A stretch of 64,000 nt of DNA from Warburgia ugandensis. Lineage: Eukaryota; Streptophyta; Magnoliopsida; Canellales; Canellaceae. This document shows, one piece after another, positions 36,874-49,190 of this stretch. Position 1 is the first letter of the stretch. The number at the start of each line of letters is the position of its first letter. A program made the translations under genes and the position numbers. The stretch is from positions 26,317,618 through 26,381,617 of the forward strand of contig CP141128.1 in the NCBI GenBank assembly GCA_035236585.1. The letters are read 5' to 3'. The notes beneath the pieces were generated by a model. It made no database searches, was not told the DNA's origin, and was given only the letters and a program-made list of their open reading frames with translations.

Positions 36874-36891
36874 TCATTACCCCCTTCAAAG
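36874..36891 (-). promoter_or_regulatory. Polypurine tract of element H
   Basis: On the element strand CTTTGAAGGGGGTAATGA directly before the LTR start TGTAATGAC, preceded by AAGGATGAAATT, the form usual at the end of chromovirus pol (GAGGACGAAATTC...AAGGGGG). Element A has the comparable GAAAGAGGGTGGTAA before TGTAATAACCC at 56335. Confidence 0.75.
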
Positions 36892-39511
36892 AATTTCATC
36901 CTTAAAATTTCACAAATTATTACCTTCAATTGGTGAATGTATTCTCCCTTAGGACTTAGACTAAGAAAATTTCTCTGCTTCATTCCATAATTCTCTTAGC
37001 AAATCCCTCAATTGGGTCAATAACGAGAGGAGTTTGTCCTTAAAATTCTTTTCATGTTATCTTGCAACCAATTCTAGGTACATTCTCAATTTATCTTCCT
37101 CATAATTCCTTCCACAAGGGTCTTAAATGTATCTAAAATTCAGCATATCTTTTCTGCCTGCTTTAAGTACTTAAGAGCTACTTTCGCTGCATGCTTTGAT
37201 ACTTGTCCCATTTCTTGCTAATTTATGTATACTGGTTTATAATTGTATATAACTAGTATCTAAGTTATATAATTAATATCTACAAATCCTTAGATGGCCA
37301 CACTCCCCAAAGCATTACTCCACATTTTTGTTGATACTATATCATTTTGAATAGTATAGGATAGTCTCCTTTTCCTCTTGTCCTTGATCTAGTGATATTT
37401 TAATTATTAAAGTCTCCTCCTTAAGGTTGATTGCACCTTGCTGGTAAGAGTCCCAAAAGGGTACACTCTTTCTATTATGTCTCACTCTGCTTTATATTTT
37501 CTTCACGAAACTTCTATAATTGATACAGTATCACTCATCATCTCTTTATATCAATAATAAAAGCTTTCTCCATACCAAATCCTTTAGTTGGAAAGGTGTT
37601 TCAATACTAGTCTCCAAACTTCGAGTTCCAACTATCTTTCACTTTTCATATGTGACTTGATTCCTCAACCAATGTTTACATACATAATAGAACCATGAAA
37701 ACAAATCAAGTAACATCCTCCCTCAATGATACTAGTACACACTACAAATATGATCTCCTAACTATTATTGATTTCCATCAGAGAATTTTTTTTCTCGAAG
37801 AATTTATTCAAAATCATGTCAAATGTTTATGATGAATCTATAATCATAGATCGAATGTTCTCCTTCTAGAGGCTTAATTTGCATAAAATTGTCATTAGGA
37901 TTTACAGCAATATTCATACTCATGTCAAAAGTCTCCTATCTTTAACAGAGTTCACTTACTATGTTCATGGTTGAATCCATTACCATTATCCTCCTTAAAT
38001 TTTCCTTGCTTGATGATTTTCTTCGGGATCTCTTAGACCAAAAGTTCTATACATATAATTGTCATCTCAATCCAGTAAAGTTAACCTTGAAAATTACTTC
38101 TATTTAATTTCTATAGTTGGTCTCCGTACTTGATGCGTACATATAACAAATACCCCCTTTTTATTTAAAGGAAATTAAACATTAGATGTTACTATATAGT
38201 GTGACAACTATCTTAACTCTTTTTCTTCCATTTCCTTTATCAATATATTGTTCAATCATTTATCAAGGCTTTGTTATCAACCATTAAGTCTTAATTGTTA
38301 GGAGGTATTATCATAAGTAGCGATTCTCTCAAATCCTCAAAATTTATCTTTCAAGTACCACCTCATACTTATCTTACAACAAGAATAATCATCCAATAGC
38401 TAATTTGTACTGAAGCTTTTGGAGCGACAATTTTAAGAAGCACAGGTAAGCATAGAGCATCTTCCTATACATAGAAAAAGAATTTGTTCGATTACTAGTA
38501 TATACCTTCTCAGATTTATAGGCTACAAGCTCAAAGGTCTCTAAAGCGATCAGTGCTTATCTACCCTTCTTTCCAATCGAATCAACAGCATATCTTCCAG
38601 ACCCAAAGTGACCTCTATAGCCTATCATAGCATCTATTAAGGTCTAAAAATATCAGCAATTTTAATCATTGTCTTAGATCATTTCTCATTTCACCTGTGT
38701 CTCAATTGTTACTAGATCTATTGTACTTTTACATTCTTAAATAACTTAGTCTAATCAGTTGACTTTCTTTGGTGAAAAACTCATGTATAAGCACTTAGAG
38801 CATTTCTCTCAATGTATTTCATAACTTAGGTTACTATTTATTAGTATACTAACATGTTTAATTGGATATGATTGGAATACCTTAATTCAATCAACATCAT
38901 TCTAAAGGTAATGACGATTGAATCTATTTCTAATTAATGTTCTCAAGAGACTTGCTCTTCCAATTCTCCTTTAAGATATCAAGACATCAAGTTGATCCTT
39001 GACGATACTTTAGTTGATGAAGATCGATTGGACAAGTTACTATCCTTGCTCTTTACTTATCATTATAACTTCATTTAATCATATAATGGCAATGTACGGT
39101 ATTATCAACTTCTCCTTTTTATTGATTACAATCACTGGTGTTTCCTCATAAACTAATGGATCTGATAAAATTCTAATTTCAACAATTGATATAATCATTA
39201 AACTATTTTTAGAAATTAATTTCCTAGTTGATCACAATCCTTCATTAGAAATCTCTTACAATAGACTACCCTTAATGTCGACACTTTGCTAAAAGACTGT
39301 ATTTTCTGCTGCTTTATCTTTATTATACTCTGTTACTATAATGTCACCAACTCGACTACTCTTATTCCCTCAAATTGGAATGATTCACCTTTCAATTTAG
39401 CAATATAACTTAAGATGAAAGATCTTTGATTCTATACTTCTCCTTCCTATCCTCCATAAATCATGATCTTCTTATTCTGACTGTTCAACCTCCATCAAAT
39501 ACTTGTAGTTA

Positions 39512-39576
<65 letters not shown>

Positions 39577-40480
39577 ATTATTATTATTCCTTAGTTAGCA
39601 TCCTCTTTTGTCTACTTAGATCAATGTCTCCATTTAATTGGTTGCATATAATCAATACCACATCTACACGTCATACATGATAAACTTAATACTTCCGAGA
39701 GGATGTTAAAATTTTCTAATATCATCAAAATCCTTAATTGTATGTATTCTCAATAAACCATGCAGTGTCTCAACAATCACATTGACATTTTGTTCATACT
39801 ATACTTCTCTTATAATTTCATGTCATGATCAATCTATCATCACAGATCTGTCATCCCCATTAGATTATCATCAAAATCTTCTAATAACTATGTTATAATC
39901 AAATTCTTTTTCATTCTTCTCAAATTCAGTCTTTTACATCCCCTATCATATTCATGTTGTATTCCTCTTGATAATATATCAATTATTGTACTCATCTTCT
40001 GATATGCTCCATTATACTCAGGTTGTCATTGTAAGATAGTCACTTACTCTTCATAAAGTTCCAATTAAGTCATCCAGAATTGAGCTAAGTTCATCTAGAT
40101 TCTCACTTTGATTGATCTAGTACAAGTCAAACTTATCTCCTAAAGATTCTAATAGCATCATCTTGTATTTCCATTCCTTATTCTCATCATCATCTTATTG
40201 TCATCGAATAGTTTCCTTGCTTACTTCACTACTCAACACTCCTTAATCCCTAAGTTTGTTTAAACTAAATTTTTGATAGGGTTTCCACCATCCAATGCTT
40301 AAGTACATGTAAATCCAACTCCCTTTCACCTATTTATTTAGGGTGTATTTCTTTGTGATATTGATATTATTTTTTATTCTAGTCATCTCTACTACTTGTC
40401 TTTAGTCTACTTTTTCTTGATTATTCTAGTTGTGTATGACTTTTGGACATGTGGGACTGGCTGTGAAAGGATAAAACTAG
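36892..40480 (-). other. Non-coding interior of element H
   Basis: About 3.6 kb, strongly T/C-rich on the plus strand (A/G-rich on the element strand). No frame over 60 aa except one carried by the microsatellite at 39426-39680. I looked for catalytic boxes of RT (xDD), protease (DxGA) and integrase and saw none. Apart from the primer site, polypurine tract and the short pol-end-like motif, nothing is recognisable. Confidence 0.7.
39514..39588. repeat. Microsatellite (TC)n followed by (TTA)n
   Basis: About 29 uninterrupted TC units (39514-39572) followed by about five TTA units. The uninterrupted array contrasts with the decayed surroundings. It generates a spurious 84-aa open frame. Confidence 0.95.
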
Positions 40481-40492
40481 GCTCTAATACCA
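40481..40492 (-). promoter_or_regulatory. Primer-binding site of element H
   Basis: TGGTATTAGAGC on the minus strand, one change from TGGTATCAGAGC (Met-tRNA-like), two bases from the native 3' end of the right-hand LTR. It proves the minus orientation and gives the native ends used to orient S1, S2, D and F. Confidence 0.88.
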
Positions 40493-40494
40493 CC

Positions 40495-43438
40495 TATGAC
40501 AACCTGGGTTTTCACATGCATTTTTAAATGCAAAACTAAATCCTAATGCAGGATTGATCCTTATTTGAAAACAATTTTATAAAAACAATGCAATGCAGTG
40601 GAAAAATCTTTTATTGTAAATTCATTTTGAAAACCCTGAGTGTCATTTGCTTTCCAGACGAACAAAGTAGTTTTGAAAATTATGGTAATCATAAATGTCT
40701 TCCTAGGTCTATCCAGTCACAACTCACAGTCCAACTGTAGTAAGTACAAATACATGTCCAAAGGATAGATCACATACTTACATTTATACTTGTCTTCTCT
40801 TCATTCATTTGATCGTAGCACTAACATTTTATGATGCTTCTTCTAATCCTGCATGGAGCTAATCTGTAAAAATAATATATTTGGGTGAGTATTCCTCATA
40901 CTCAGTAGGTGATCTGATACTACTATTTTGGAAATGCGGCATGCAACATACATGGTTTCAAAAGAGGCTTTCCATGTGAAACATCATGCAATTTCTTTTG
41001 TATAAACATACATTTTTATGCATAAATCATACACTTGTTTTGCACACTTCCAATCATGAGAGATTTTATCAAAATATAGAAATCAACAATTTAAATATTA
41101 TGAAAATCATATAGTAGTGATTACTCAATCCATGTACTAAGATCTCAGTGAAAACATCAAGCTGATTAGTCAATGAATCATAAACTAATCATAATAATGA
41201 AATTCTTAAAATAGTAATCGATCAAAGTAGATGATATTATCACTATGGATATCATGCACATGGTTCTCTCAACAAACACATCACGCCAATTGGTCACGAG
41301 TACTCGTATACGACCATCTCAATGCTATATGCATATCAATAACACCTAAATCATAGGGTCAACTATGCTCATGATCAAAACACATCTGGAATCGTGTGTC
41401 TCCGGTATCTAGAGATTAGTCCACCATAGCCTTCACGGCGACTATGGATATGTCCTCGAAAAGGGTGTCGTGAACACCTCCAGTGGTCGTCCCTGTTTAC
41501 CACAGCAGTTGAGGAAGGGACAATGCCATTTTAACAGCGATACTATCCACTTTCTGTGATAGAGGCTAGGAGGTCAACCCCGTACATATACAATCTCTCA
41601 GCATGGTGCCCACCAGGCTCAATAAACTAAAAATATAGATACATGAACCCCAATCTCAATCAATGTAAATCATGCAATCTATGCAATGAGTTATAAAACA
41701 TGTGAGCAATGCATAAAAATATATATATATATATATATTCCGAATCTCAATCATCACAAATCATGCAATTCATGCAATTAGTTCCAAAGCATGTATGCAG
41801 TGCTTATATAACGACTATTTACCAAATGAGCAATTGCATGCATGATCATAAGGAAAATCTGCATACTCATTATGAGAATATCAAATTGATAAAAGCATAC
41901 TAAACACTGTCATCAGGATTAAATAAATCAATTAGAGTTTAGAAATGCATTTGAAAACTTAGCAGTATCAGACTACCTACTTCGATCGTCGTTGCATAGC
42001 TCGCATTTCTCTTCAATTCGAATCCTAAAGCACCATTATGAGGTCGTGGATGTTATTTACACATAAGAATCCAAGTATTATTTCCTATTCTTTGGACATT
42101 AGCAAGTAGATTCACATATCAACAGCTAGATCTATATTATAGGGTATAGATTTTTGATTTGTAGGTTTTTAAGGGTTGATTTATGTAATTTAGGGTTGAT
42201 CTTGGATTAATGATGTCTTAAGACATCTAATAGATCAATTAATGACATCTGGTCATAGTTGATCTTGTAGATCCATGAAATCTCAATGGTTTTCAGGCTA
42301 TAGTTGCCTTTAACAGTCTTATGATCCTAAATTTTATTATATGGATATATCCGCATCCTAAATACGAACACAACAATTCTTTCAAATTTTTGATCGACGT
42401 TATATAGCCTTTTTAATTGCATTTTTACTGTCACAAATCAACAAATGAACCAGATTTGTTCCTATAGGGCCAGGCGCATCACAGTTCCCAGGACACGTGT
42501 GCGGCCCGATCAAACCGAGACTGTGCTCACACGCTTTTGCACACTTGAACGACTCTCCAAGGTGAGCATCCTGGACAGCATCACGTGCGTGCATCTCCAG
42601 TGCAGGCAACAGGCGTCATGGTTCCCAGGACACTCGTGCGTCCCAGTGGAACTAGGACTGCGTGCGCTTGAAGACCATCCCATGGGGCGCGTTACGTGCT
42701 GCATCCTCAAGACATGTCTGGTTCAATGGATCATTAAATCCATCGACTCTGGGTTTCCTTCAATGATTTTCAATCGGAAAACGTCAGATCCGGCATGGAT
42801 TTGGCCTAGAAAAAGAAAAAATCAGAGGGAGGGAACAAGGGTTTACTTGGGCAGCCTGAGATGGAGCCCCCTTTTTGCTGGTGGTGCAATTTCTCCCATT
42901 TTTGCTGGAAACCTAGGCTAAAGTAGCTGGAGAGGAGGGGAAAATGATGCTCGAAGGAAGAGGGGAGAGGGCTTTTTATAGCTAGTGAAGGCAGTGCCGC
43001 CATTTTTTCCAGTGCCGCACTGCAGAGGCGGTGCAGTGCGCCAGCTGGAAGAGGAAAGTAGTGCTGGAAGTCAGCTAGCTAGAGGAGGAAGACGTGAGAG
43101 GGGGGTGTCATTATCAAAACGACCCCTTGCATTTTCAGTCCCTAAGTGTTTTGAATTCCATTTACAAAAATGCCCTCCATCTTCAAAAGCCCATAACTTG
43201 ATCATACGAACTCCATTTTCAGTGTTCTTTGAGGCGTTGAATTTCCTTTCGAGCATAGAATCTAATTATGTTGATATTTCTCATAGATTCTATCATTTAA
43301 TATTTTAATTAAAATAGAACATTTAATGTAGTTAATTACATATATTGAGTTTCAAAATAATCTATATCTATTTAGTAAATGACAAACATATAGTTGGTAA
43401 AGTAATACAAAAGAGCTTAAAATTTTTGAGTCATTACA
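40495..43438 (-). repeat. 5' LTR of element H (native orientation)
   Basis: Starts TATGACAACCTGGG (TG decayed to TA) and ends GAGTCATTACA. Same parts as the partner LTR: hairpin TGAGTAT (40886-40892)/ATACTCA (40898-40904), TATA box on the minus strand (42972-42980), U3 block 43204-43245. An (AT)n run at about 41716-41737 is absent from the partner, which reads ATATGCATATATTCC there. Open frames 42400-43308 on both strands overlap and are chance. Confidence 0.9.
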
Positions 43439-43443
43439 CCCTC

Positions 43444-43916
43444 ATAAGATAAGGACTGCATTTCATCACTAGATCCTTGGTCCACCTAGAAAATCTAATC
43501 AATTTCTTGTATGCTTTTGATCCTAGCTATTAATCTTAATTTAAAATCAAGTAGCAAGGGATCTAGGGTTTTGAGCCCATAGGACCCTTTTTGAAAGAGG
43601 TTATCTATTGTCACTCTAGTGGCTCTTGAACTTTGTGGTTCCAATGGGTATCCAATATCCAATTGATTTTTCCATGCCTTTTGTCTATGGTTGATGAGGT
43701 CTAAGCACCTCCGTCCATGAGAATTGTATTAACCACTTTTGGCAGGACCTTATTTGTAAGCAATAGTCAAGTCTGGATTAAAGGAGGAGCTGTCTAGGTT
43801 TAGGTTAAAAGCTACAACTTCACAAATTAACAAAGATCAACTAGACATCTTGTAGAATTTAGTTAGGTGTCATTTAGATATAGGTTACATCCTTTAGTTA
43901 AGTTTCACTATAGTGT
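43444..43916 (+). other. Untranslated leader of element C, second part
   Basis: Continues the leader after element H; no supported frame. Ends at the gag start codon. Confidence 0.75.
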
Positions 43917-45600
43917 ATGAATGGACGTCAATCTCAGAATGTTGCACTAGTACCTTTAGATCTTGAGATTGAATGTACTCATAAGCAATGGTTAAGAAAT
44001 CAAATTCTTGACCCTAGGGCAAACCCACCAGTTGAAGTCGAGCATAAAGCTATCAGAGATTTCTATGTGCCACTTAACTTAAATATTCTATCAAGCATCA
44101 CTTTAGCACTAACAAATGCACACCATTTTGAACTTAAACTTGGAGTCCTTCAGTTACTCCCAACATTCTATGGTCATGATAGAGAGGATCGATACCTACA
44201 TATAAAAGATTTTCTTGATATTTATGCCACATTCAAATTTTGGAATGTTTTGTTTGATTCTGTTAGACTTAGGTTGTTTCCCTTTCCATTAATAGATAAG
44301 ACCAAATTATGGCTAAATTCTTTGGTGGTTGGTTCCATTGTTACATGGGACCACTTGTCTATGATGTATATGAACAAATTCTTTCTTGTCCATAAGACTA
44401 ATTCCCTTCGAAGGGAGATCATTAATTTTAAGCAAAAAGATGATGAGCAATATTATGAATGCTGAGAGAGATGGAATGAATTACTGTAGAAGTGCCCTAA
44501 TCATGGATTGAAAAATGGCAGCAAGTTTAGTATTTCTATGAGGCATTAACACCTCAAAATAGACAAATGGTAGATGCAGCTAGTGGAGTAGCCATCATGC
44601 TCTAAAAATAAAGCAAGGGCCTAGGAATTTTTCCAAACTTAAGCTAACAATTCCAAGCAATGTGACTATTCCAATAGGAGAGAGAGAACTACCCAACCTT
44701 AAAGGAAAGGAGTCCTATGTGAAATAGGAGTGACCTCAAATATGTCATATAAGCTCGATTCCTTGATTGAAAGATTGGCTAAGCTTGAATCCTTTCCTAG
44801 AAGATTTGACAAGCTTGGAAATATGTTCCAAGCCTTCATGGCTATGAGTACACCCGCAAAACCTCAAAAAGCAGTTTGTTCTATCTATTTTAGCTCAGCC
44901 CTTTAACTTCAACTTGTCCATCTAATAGTGGATACATTGAAAATCTTTTGGAGCTAGTGAGTACTCTTAATTCATATTGCAATCACAATAATAACCCTTA
45001 CTATGAGACCTACAATCCAAGATGGGTTAGGCATCCTATCTTGTCATGGTTGAAGAACAATTACTAGGAAGGATCATCTATGAAACCCCTCTTAAGAGCT
45101 TTCCTAGGATTTCTATTTCACAGCACCCATGAGGTTTCCAACTACCCCAAAAACCATTGCTTGAGATAATATACAATATATCATGAAGAAAATTGATGAA
45201 ATAACATAGGTTGCATCAAACCCAAAATGAGAGTCGACAAAATATTGCCAGGTTAGAAAGGCAAATGGGTTAGTTGTATGTTTCTTTATTTGAAAGGGAA
45301 AAAGGGAAGTTTCCTAATCAGTCTATTCCAAATTCTAAGGGCCAATTAGAAATAGGGTCTACTTCACAAAGACCCCATGTGCAAGCAAAGTCCATTACAA
45401 CACTTAGGAGTGGTCGTCTGGTTGATAATAAAGTAGGGCATGCTAACGGTAATATAGAGGAGAATGAACTAGCGATAACACAGGAGAATGAGAAGACATA
45501 ATGCTCCAACTCCATTGAGCTTATAGTGGAGGCACCTTATGTGCTAAAGCCCCATTGCCTCAATTACTCTACAAGGCTAAGAAAGGAACAAATTTCACTG
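43917..45600 (+). pseudogene. Gag of element C
   Basis: The first 182 codons are open: 'NVALVPLDLEIECTHKQ', 'VEVEHKAIRDFYVPLNLN', 'HHFELKLGVLQLLPTFYGHD', 'YLHIKDFLDIYATFKF', 'VRLRLFPFPLIDKTKLWLNS', 'WDHLSMMYMNKFFLVHKTNS' and 'LRREIINFKQKDDEQYYEC', the full retrotransposon gag core in Athila order, stopped at 44463 where 'WERWNELL' continues. Downstream pieces include 'YKLDSLIERLAKLE', 'MRPTIQDGLGILS' and an open stretch 45274-45501 with 'ITTLRSGRLVDNKVGHANG'. The ATG at 43917 matches the position of the E gag start. It is better preserved at the N-terminus than E gag. Confidence 0.9.
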
Positions 45601-46189
45601 AGATAATGGAAGCGTTTAAATATGTGCAAATTAAATCCTACTGCTCAATGCTATTGATGATATTCCTACTTATGTCAAGTTTCTTAAAGATATCTACACG
45701 ATAAAGAAGAAGCTTAACATGAAAAAGAAAGACGTCCTCATTGAGCAGGTGAGCTTTTTAATACAACACTAGACCCCTCCTAAGTTTAGAGATCCAGGTT
45801 GTTCTACCATTTCTTGTGTCATTGGAAATCATGTCATTGATAGGGTGCTGCTATATTTAGGGGTAGTGTAAATTTGTTTCCTTATTCTATCTATGAGAAA
45901 CTAGGGCGTGGAGAACTTAAACCAACCCATACCACTTTGTAGTTAGCAGATAGATTAGCTAACATTTTATGTGGTATGGTTGAAGATGTTCTAATACAGG
46001 TAGACTAGTTTTACTTCCTTGTTGATTTGATTGTCCTAGGTACCCAACCTATATTAGACCCTAGTAGTCAAAATGCAATGATTCTTGGATGTCCATTTTT
46101 GGTAACATCCAACGTCATCATCAACTATGGAAATGGTGTGATGAAATTATCCTTCACAATATGAAAGTTAAGCTCAATGTTTTTAATGC
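45601..46189 (+). pseudogene. Protease region of element C
   Basis: Frameshifted relic: 'PPKFRDPGCSTISCVIGNHV', 'IDRVLLYLGVV' where the active site should read LLDLGAS (the catalytic Asp is now Tyr and a frameshift follows), 'QPILDPSSQNAMILGCPFL'-type region, then 'NMKVKLNVFNAN'. The order matches E 25938-26290. Not functional. Confidence 0.85.
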
Positions 46190-47830
46190 CAACCATAGCA
46201 TTTAGACCAAGATGATTCATGTGTAGTAAATTTCACTAAAGGTCTACTTCAAGATGCTAATACACCATCATCTATCTTAGACTCACTTGAGGCATGTCTA
46301 GCACATTTTAATGATGACTTTGATGTAGACAAATCCATTGAGGAGGTTAATAATCTTTTAGATACTGAACCCACAATGGATACCTCTAAATGGTGCCCTC
46401 ATGTGGAACCACTTCCTCCATTAGAATTTGTACCAGTCCCATCTATAGAAAAACCACCCACTTTGGTTCTTAGACCTTTACCTAAAAATCTAAAATACTC
46501 CTACTTAGGACCTAATGAAACCTTGCCTGTCATCAAGGTCTCAGATCTAGATAAGGAATAGGAGGATAAGCTTCTTGATGTTCTAAGAGAACATAAGACT
46601 GCTTTAGGGTGGACCATAGCATCTAAACTTAGATGATTCAAGTTTTGTAAATTTAATTGAAGTTCTACTTCAAGATGCTAATACACCATCATCTATCCAT
46701 GTCTAGCACATTTTTAGATGACTTTGATATAGACAAATCCATTGAATAGGTTAATAAGCTTTTAGATGCTGCATCGATAATGGATACCTCTAAATGGGGC
46801 CCTCATGTGGAATCACTTCCTCCTTCAGAATTTGTACCAGCCCTGTCTATAGAAAAACCACCCACCTTGGTCCTTAAGCCTTTACCTAAAAATATAAAGT
46901 ACTCCTACTTAGGACCTGATGAAACCTTGCCTGTCATCATAGCCCTAGATCTGGATAAGGAACATAATGGTAAGCTTCTTGATGTTCTCACACAATAGAA
47001 GACTGATATAGGATGGACCATAGAATCTAGACCTAGATGATTTATGGGTTGTAAATTTAATTGAAGGTCTACTTCAAGATGTTAATACACCATCATCTAT
47101 CCTAAACCCACTTGAGGCATGCCTAGCACATTTTAATGGTGACTTTGATATAGACAAATCCATTGAAGAGGTTAATAATCTTTTGGATGATGCACCTATA
47201 ATGGATACCTCTAAAGAGGGCCCTCAAGTGGAACCACTTCCTCCATTAGAGTCTGTACCAGTCCCATCTATAGAAAAATCACCCACTTTGGTCCTTAAAC
47301 CTTTACATAAAAATCTAAAATACTCCTACTTAGCACTTGATGAAACCTTGCATGTCATCACAGTCTTAGATCTAAATAAGGATTAAGAGGGTAAGCTTCT
47401 TGATGTTCTTAGAGAACATAAGACTGCTCTAGGATATACCTTAACATCTAAACCTAGATGATTCATGAGTTGTAAATTTAATTGAGGTTCTACTTCAAGA
47501 TGCTAATACACCATCATCTATCCTACAATCACTTTAGGCATGTCTAGCAAGATATTAATAATCTTTTAGATGTTGAACCTATAATGGATACTTCTAAATG
47601 GGCCCCTTGTGTGGAACCACTTACTCCATCAGAATCTATACCAGTCCTATCTCTAAAAAAACCTCCCACCTTTGTCCTTAAACCTTTACCTAAGAATATA
47701 ATATACTTCTACTGAGGACCTGATGACACTTTACCTATCATTGTAGCTTCAAATCTAGATAAGGAACAGGAGGGTTAGCTTCTTGTTGTTTTCAAAGAAC
47801 ATAAGACTACTTTAGAGTGGACCATATTAA
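46190..47830 (+). repeat. Fourfold tandem repeat of the protease-RT linker in element C
   Basis: Four copies of a ~400-bp unit lie head to tail. Marker words recur in order: CTACTTCAAGATG.TAATACAC at about 46245, 46664, 47070 and 47490; TGGATACCTCTAAA (or TACTTC) at about 46378, 46780, 47202 and 47584; then 'VEPLPPLE', 'PTLVLKPLPKN' and 'KYSYLGPDETLPVI'. Spacings are about 403, 421 and 383 bp. Three copies keep open frames of 61-72 aa (46376-46561, 46780-46998, 47183-47386); the fourth is stopped. Element E has a single copy, and so would a normal Athila-type element. Confidence 0.92.
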
Positions 47831-48690
47831 ATATTAGGAGAATTAGTCCCATTGTGTGCATGATTAGAATCCATCTAGAGGAAAATTACAAACCATATAG
47901 GAAAACACGGAGACTCAACCCACCCTAATATCAAGGAGGTAGCAAGAGATGAAGTGCTTAACTCTTAGATGTTGGTATTATCTACCCTATATTTGACATT
48001 ACTTGGGACATCCTAGTTTAGGTAGAAGTTGGGAGTCATGGTAATTAAGAATGAGGATAATGAGTTACTCTCCAGTCGAATGACCAATGGATGAAGAGTT
48101 TGTATTGATTATCTAAAACTGAACTCGTCCACAAGGAAAGACCACTTTCCTCTTCCATATATAGACCAAATACTAGAATGGTTAGCCATGCATAAGTACT
48201 ACTATTTTCTTAATGGATACTCCAATTATAACTAAATTCTTATAACACTTAAGGATTAGGAGAAGATTACCTTCACTTGCTCTTTTGGAACCACGGCCTA
48301 CCATTGTATGCCTTTTGGACTTTGTAATGCTCCAACTACTTTTCAAAGGTCTATGTTGAGCATATTTTCAAATATAGTAGCGAGATTTCTAGAGCTGTTT
48401 ATGGATGACTTCTCAGTGTTTAGGTCTAATATAGTAGTGAGATTTCTACACAACTTAAAAAGTAATACTTGCTTGGTATCAGGAAAAGAATTTAGTGTTA
48501 AATTGGGAGAAATGCCATTTATAGTTCAAAAAGGCATTGTTTTAAGCCACATTATTTCACATAATGGTATAAAAGTAGACAAAGCTAAAGTGGATTTAAT
48601 CTTTAACCTTCATCCTTTGAGGACGATGAAGGAAATTCCCCCATTTTTAGGCCATGCTAGTTCTTATAGAAGATTCATCAAAGACAAGTA
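47831..48690 (+). pseudogene. Reverse transcriptase of element C
   Basis: Pieces in order: 'IRIHLEENYKPYRKTRRLNP', 'LDVGIIYPI', 'VHKERPLSSSI' from the 'TRKDHFPLPFI' block in a shifted frame, then the open stretch 48308-48691 with 'MPFGLCNAPTTFQRSMLSIF', 'LELFMDDFSVF' (catalytic box intact as MDD), 'GIVLSHIISHNGIKVDKAKV' and 'FLGHASSYRRFIKDK'. Within it 'SNIVARF' and 'SNIVVRF' suggest a short local duplication near 48370-48450. The N-terminal half is heavily frameshifted. Confidence 0.9.
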
Positions 48691-49190
48691 AAATTACTAA
48701 GCCTCTATGTGATTTACTTATGAAGGAGGCAACTTTTGACTTTGATGAAAATTATATGAAAGCATTTGAGGGCTTAAAGGCTGAACTTACTTCTGTGCAT
48801 ATCATTCAACCCTAAGACTAGAATGCACCATTTGAAATAATGTGTTATGCTTCAGACTATGTGATCGGGCTTTTTTTTTAGGGTAGGATATTGATAAACC
48901 TGCCCATATGATATAATATGCTAGCAAGACACTCAATGATGCCAATTCAATTATTCAAGTAGAGAACAAGAGTTGTTGGCAGTTATATTTGCATTGAATA
49001 AGTTTAAATCTTAATTTTTAGGATCTATGGTTAGTATACTCAAATCATGCAGTACATAAATATCTTCTTTCAATGAAAGATGCAAAACCTAGGATGATTG
49101 GATGGATACTATTGCTACAAGAATTTGATTTGAAAATTTGGGATAAAAAAGGTTTTGAAAATGTTGTAGCCTAACACATATCCAAGCTAA
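48691..49190 (+). pseudogene. RNase H of element C
   Basis: Frameshifted: 'PFEIMCYASDYVIG' (the catalytic Asp of CDASDY is now Tyr), 'NKFKS', 'HAVHKYLLSMKDAKPRMIGW' and '[15 protein letters not shown]'. Same order as E 19071-19440. Several stops and an interrupted T-run at about 48870. Confidence 0.85.

Larger units (their letters stand above)
33917..43438 (-). mobile_element. Non-autonomous two-LTR Tekay-type element H
   Basis: Complete by structure: LTRs 33917-36873 (2957 bp) and 40495-43438 (2944 bp), perfect TSDs CCCTC (33912-33916 and 43439-43443), primer site and polypurine tract in place for minus orientation. The interior, 36874-40494 (3.6 kb), is T/C-rich and stopped everywhere; no gag, protease, RT or integrase motif was found in any frame, so it could only have moved with enzymes from related elements (LARD-like organisation). 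Counting by eye over the first ~78 bases the LTRs differ at about 7 positions, mostly transitions, so the insertion is not recent. It lies in the leader of element C. Confidence 0.9.

Noticed and set aside
39426-39680. 84-aa frame with a long Ser-Leu repeat
   Set aside because: Produced by the (TC)n microsatellite in the interior of element H.
41716-41737. (AT)n run as a promoter or origin-like element
   Set aside because: A short dinucleotide expansion in one H LTR only; the other LTR lacks it.
42445-42921. 158-aa plus-strand open frame
   Set aside because: It lies in the LTR of element H. The partner LTR (35960-36157) keeps only a shorter, altered frame, and no motif is present.
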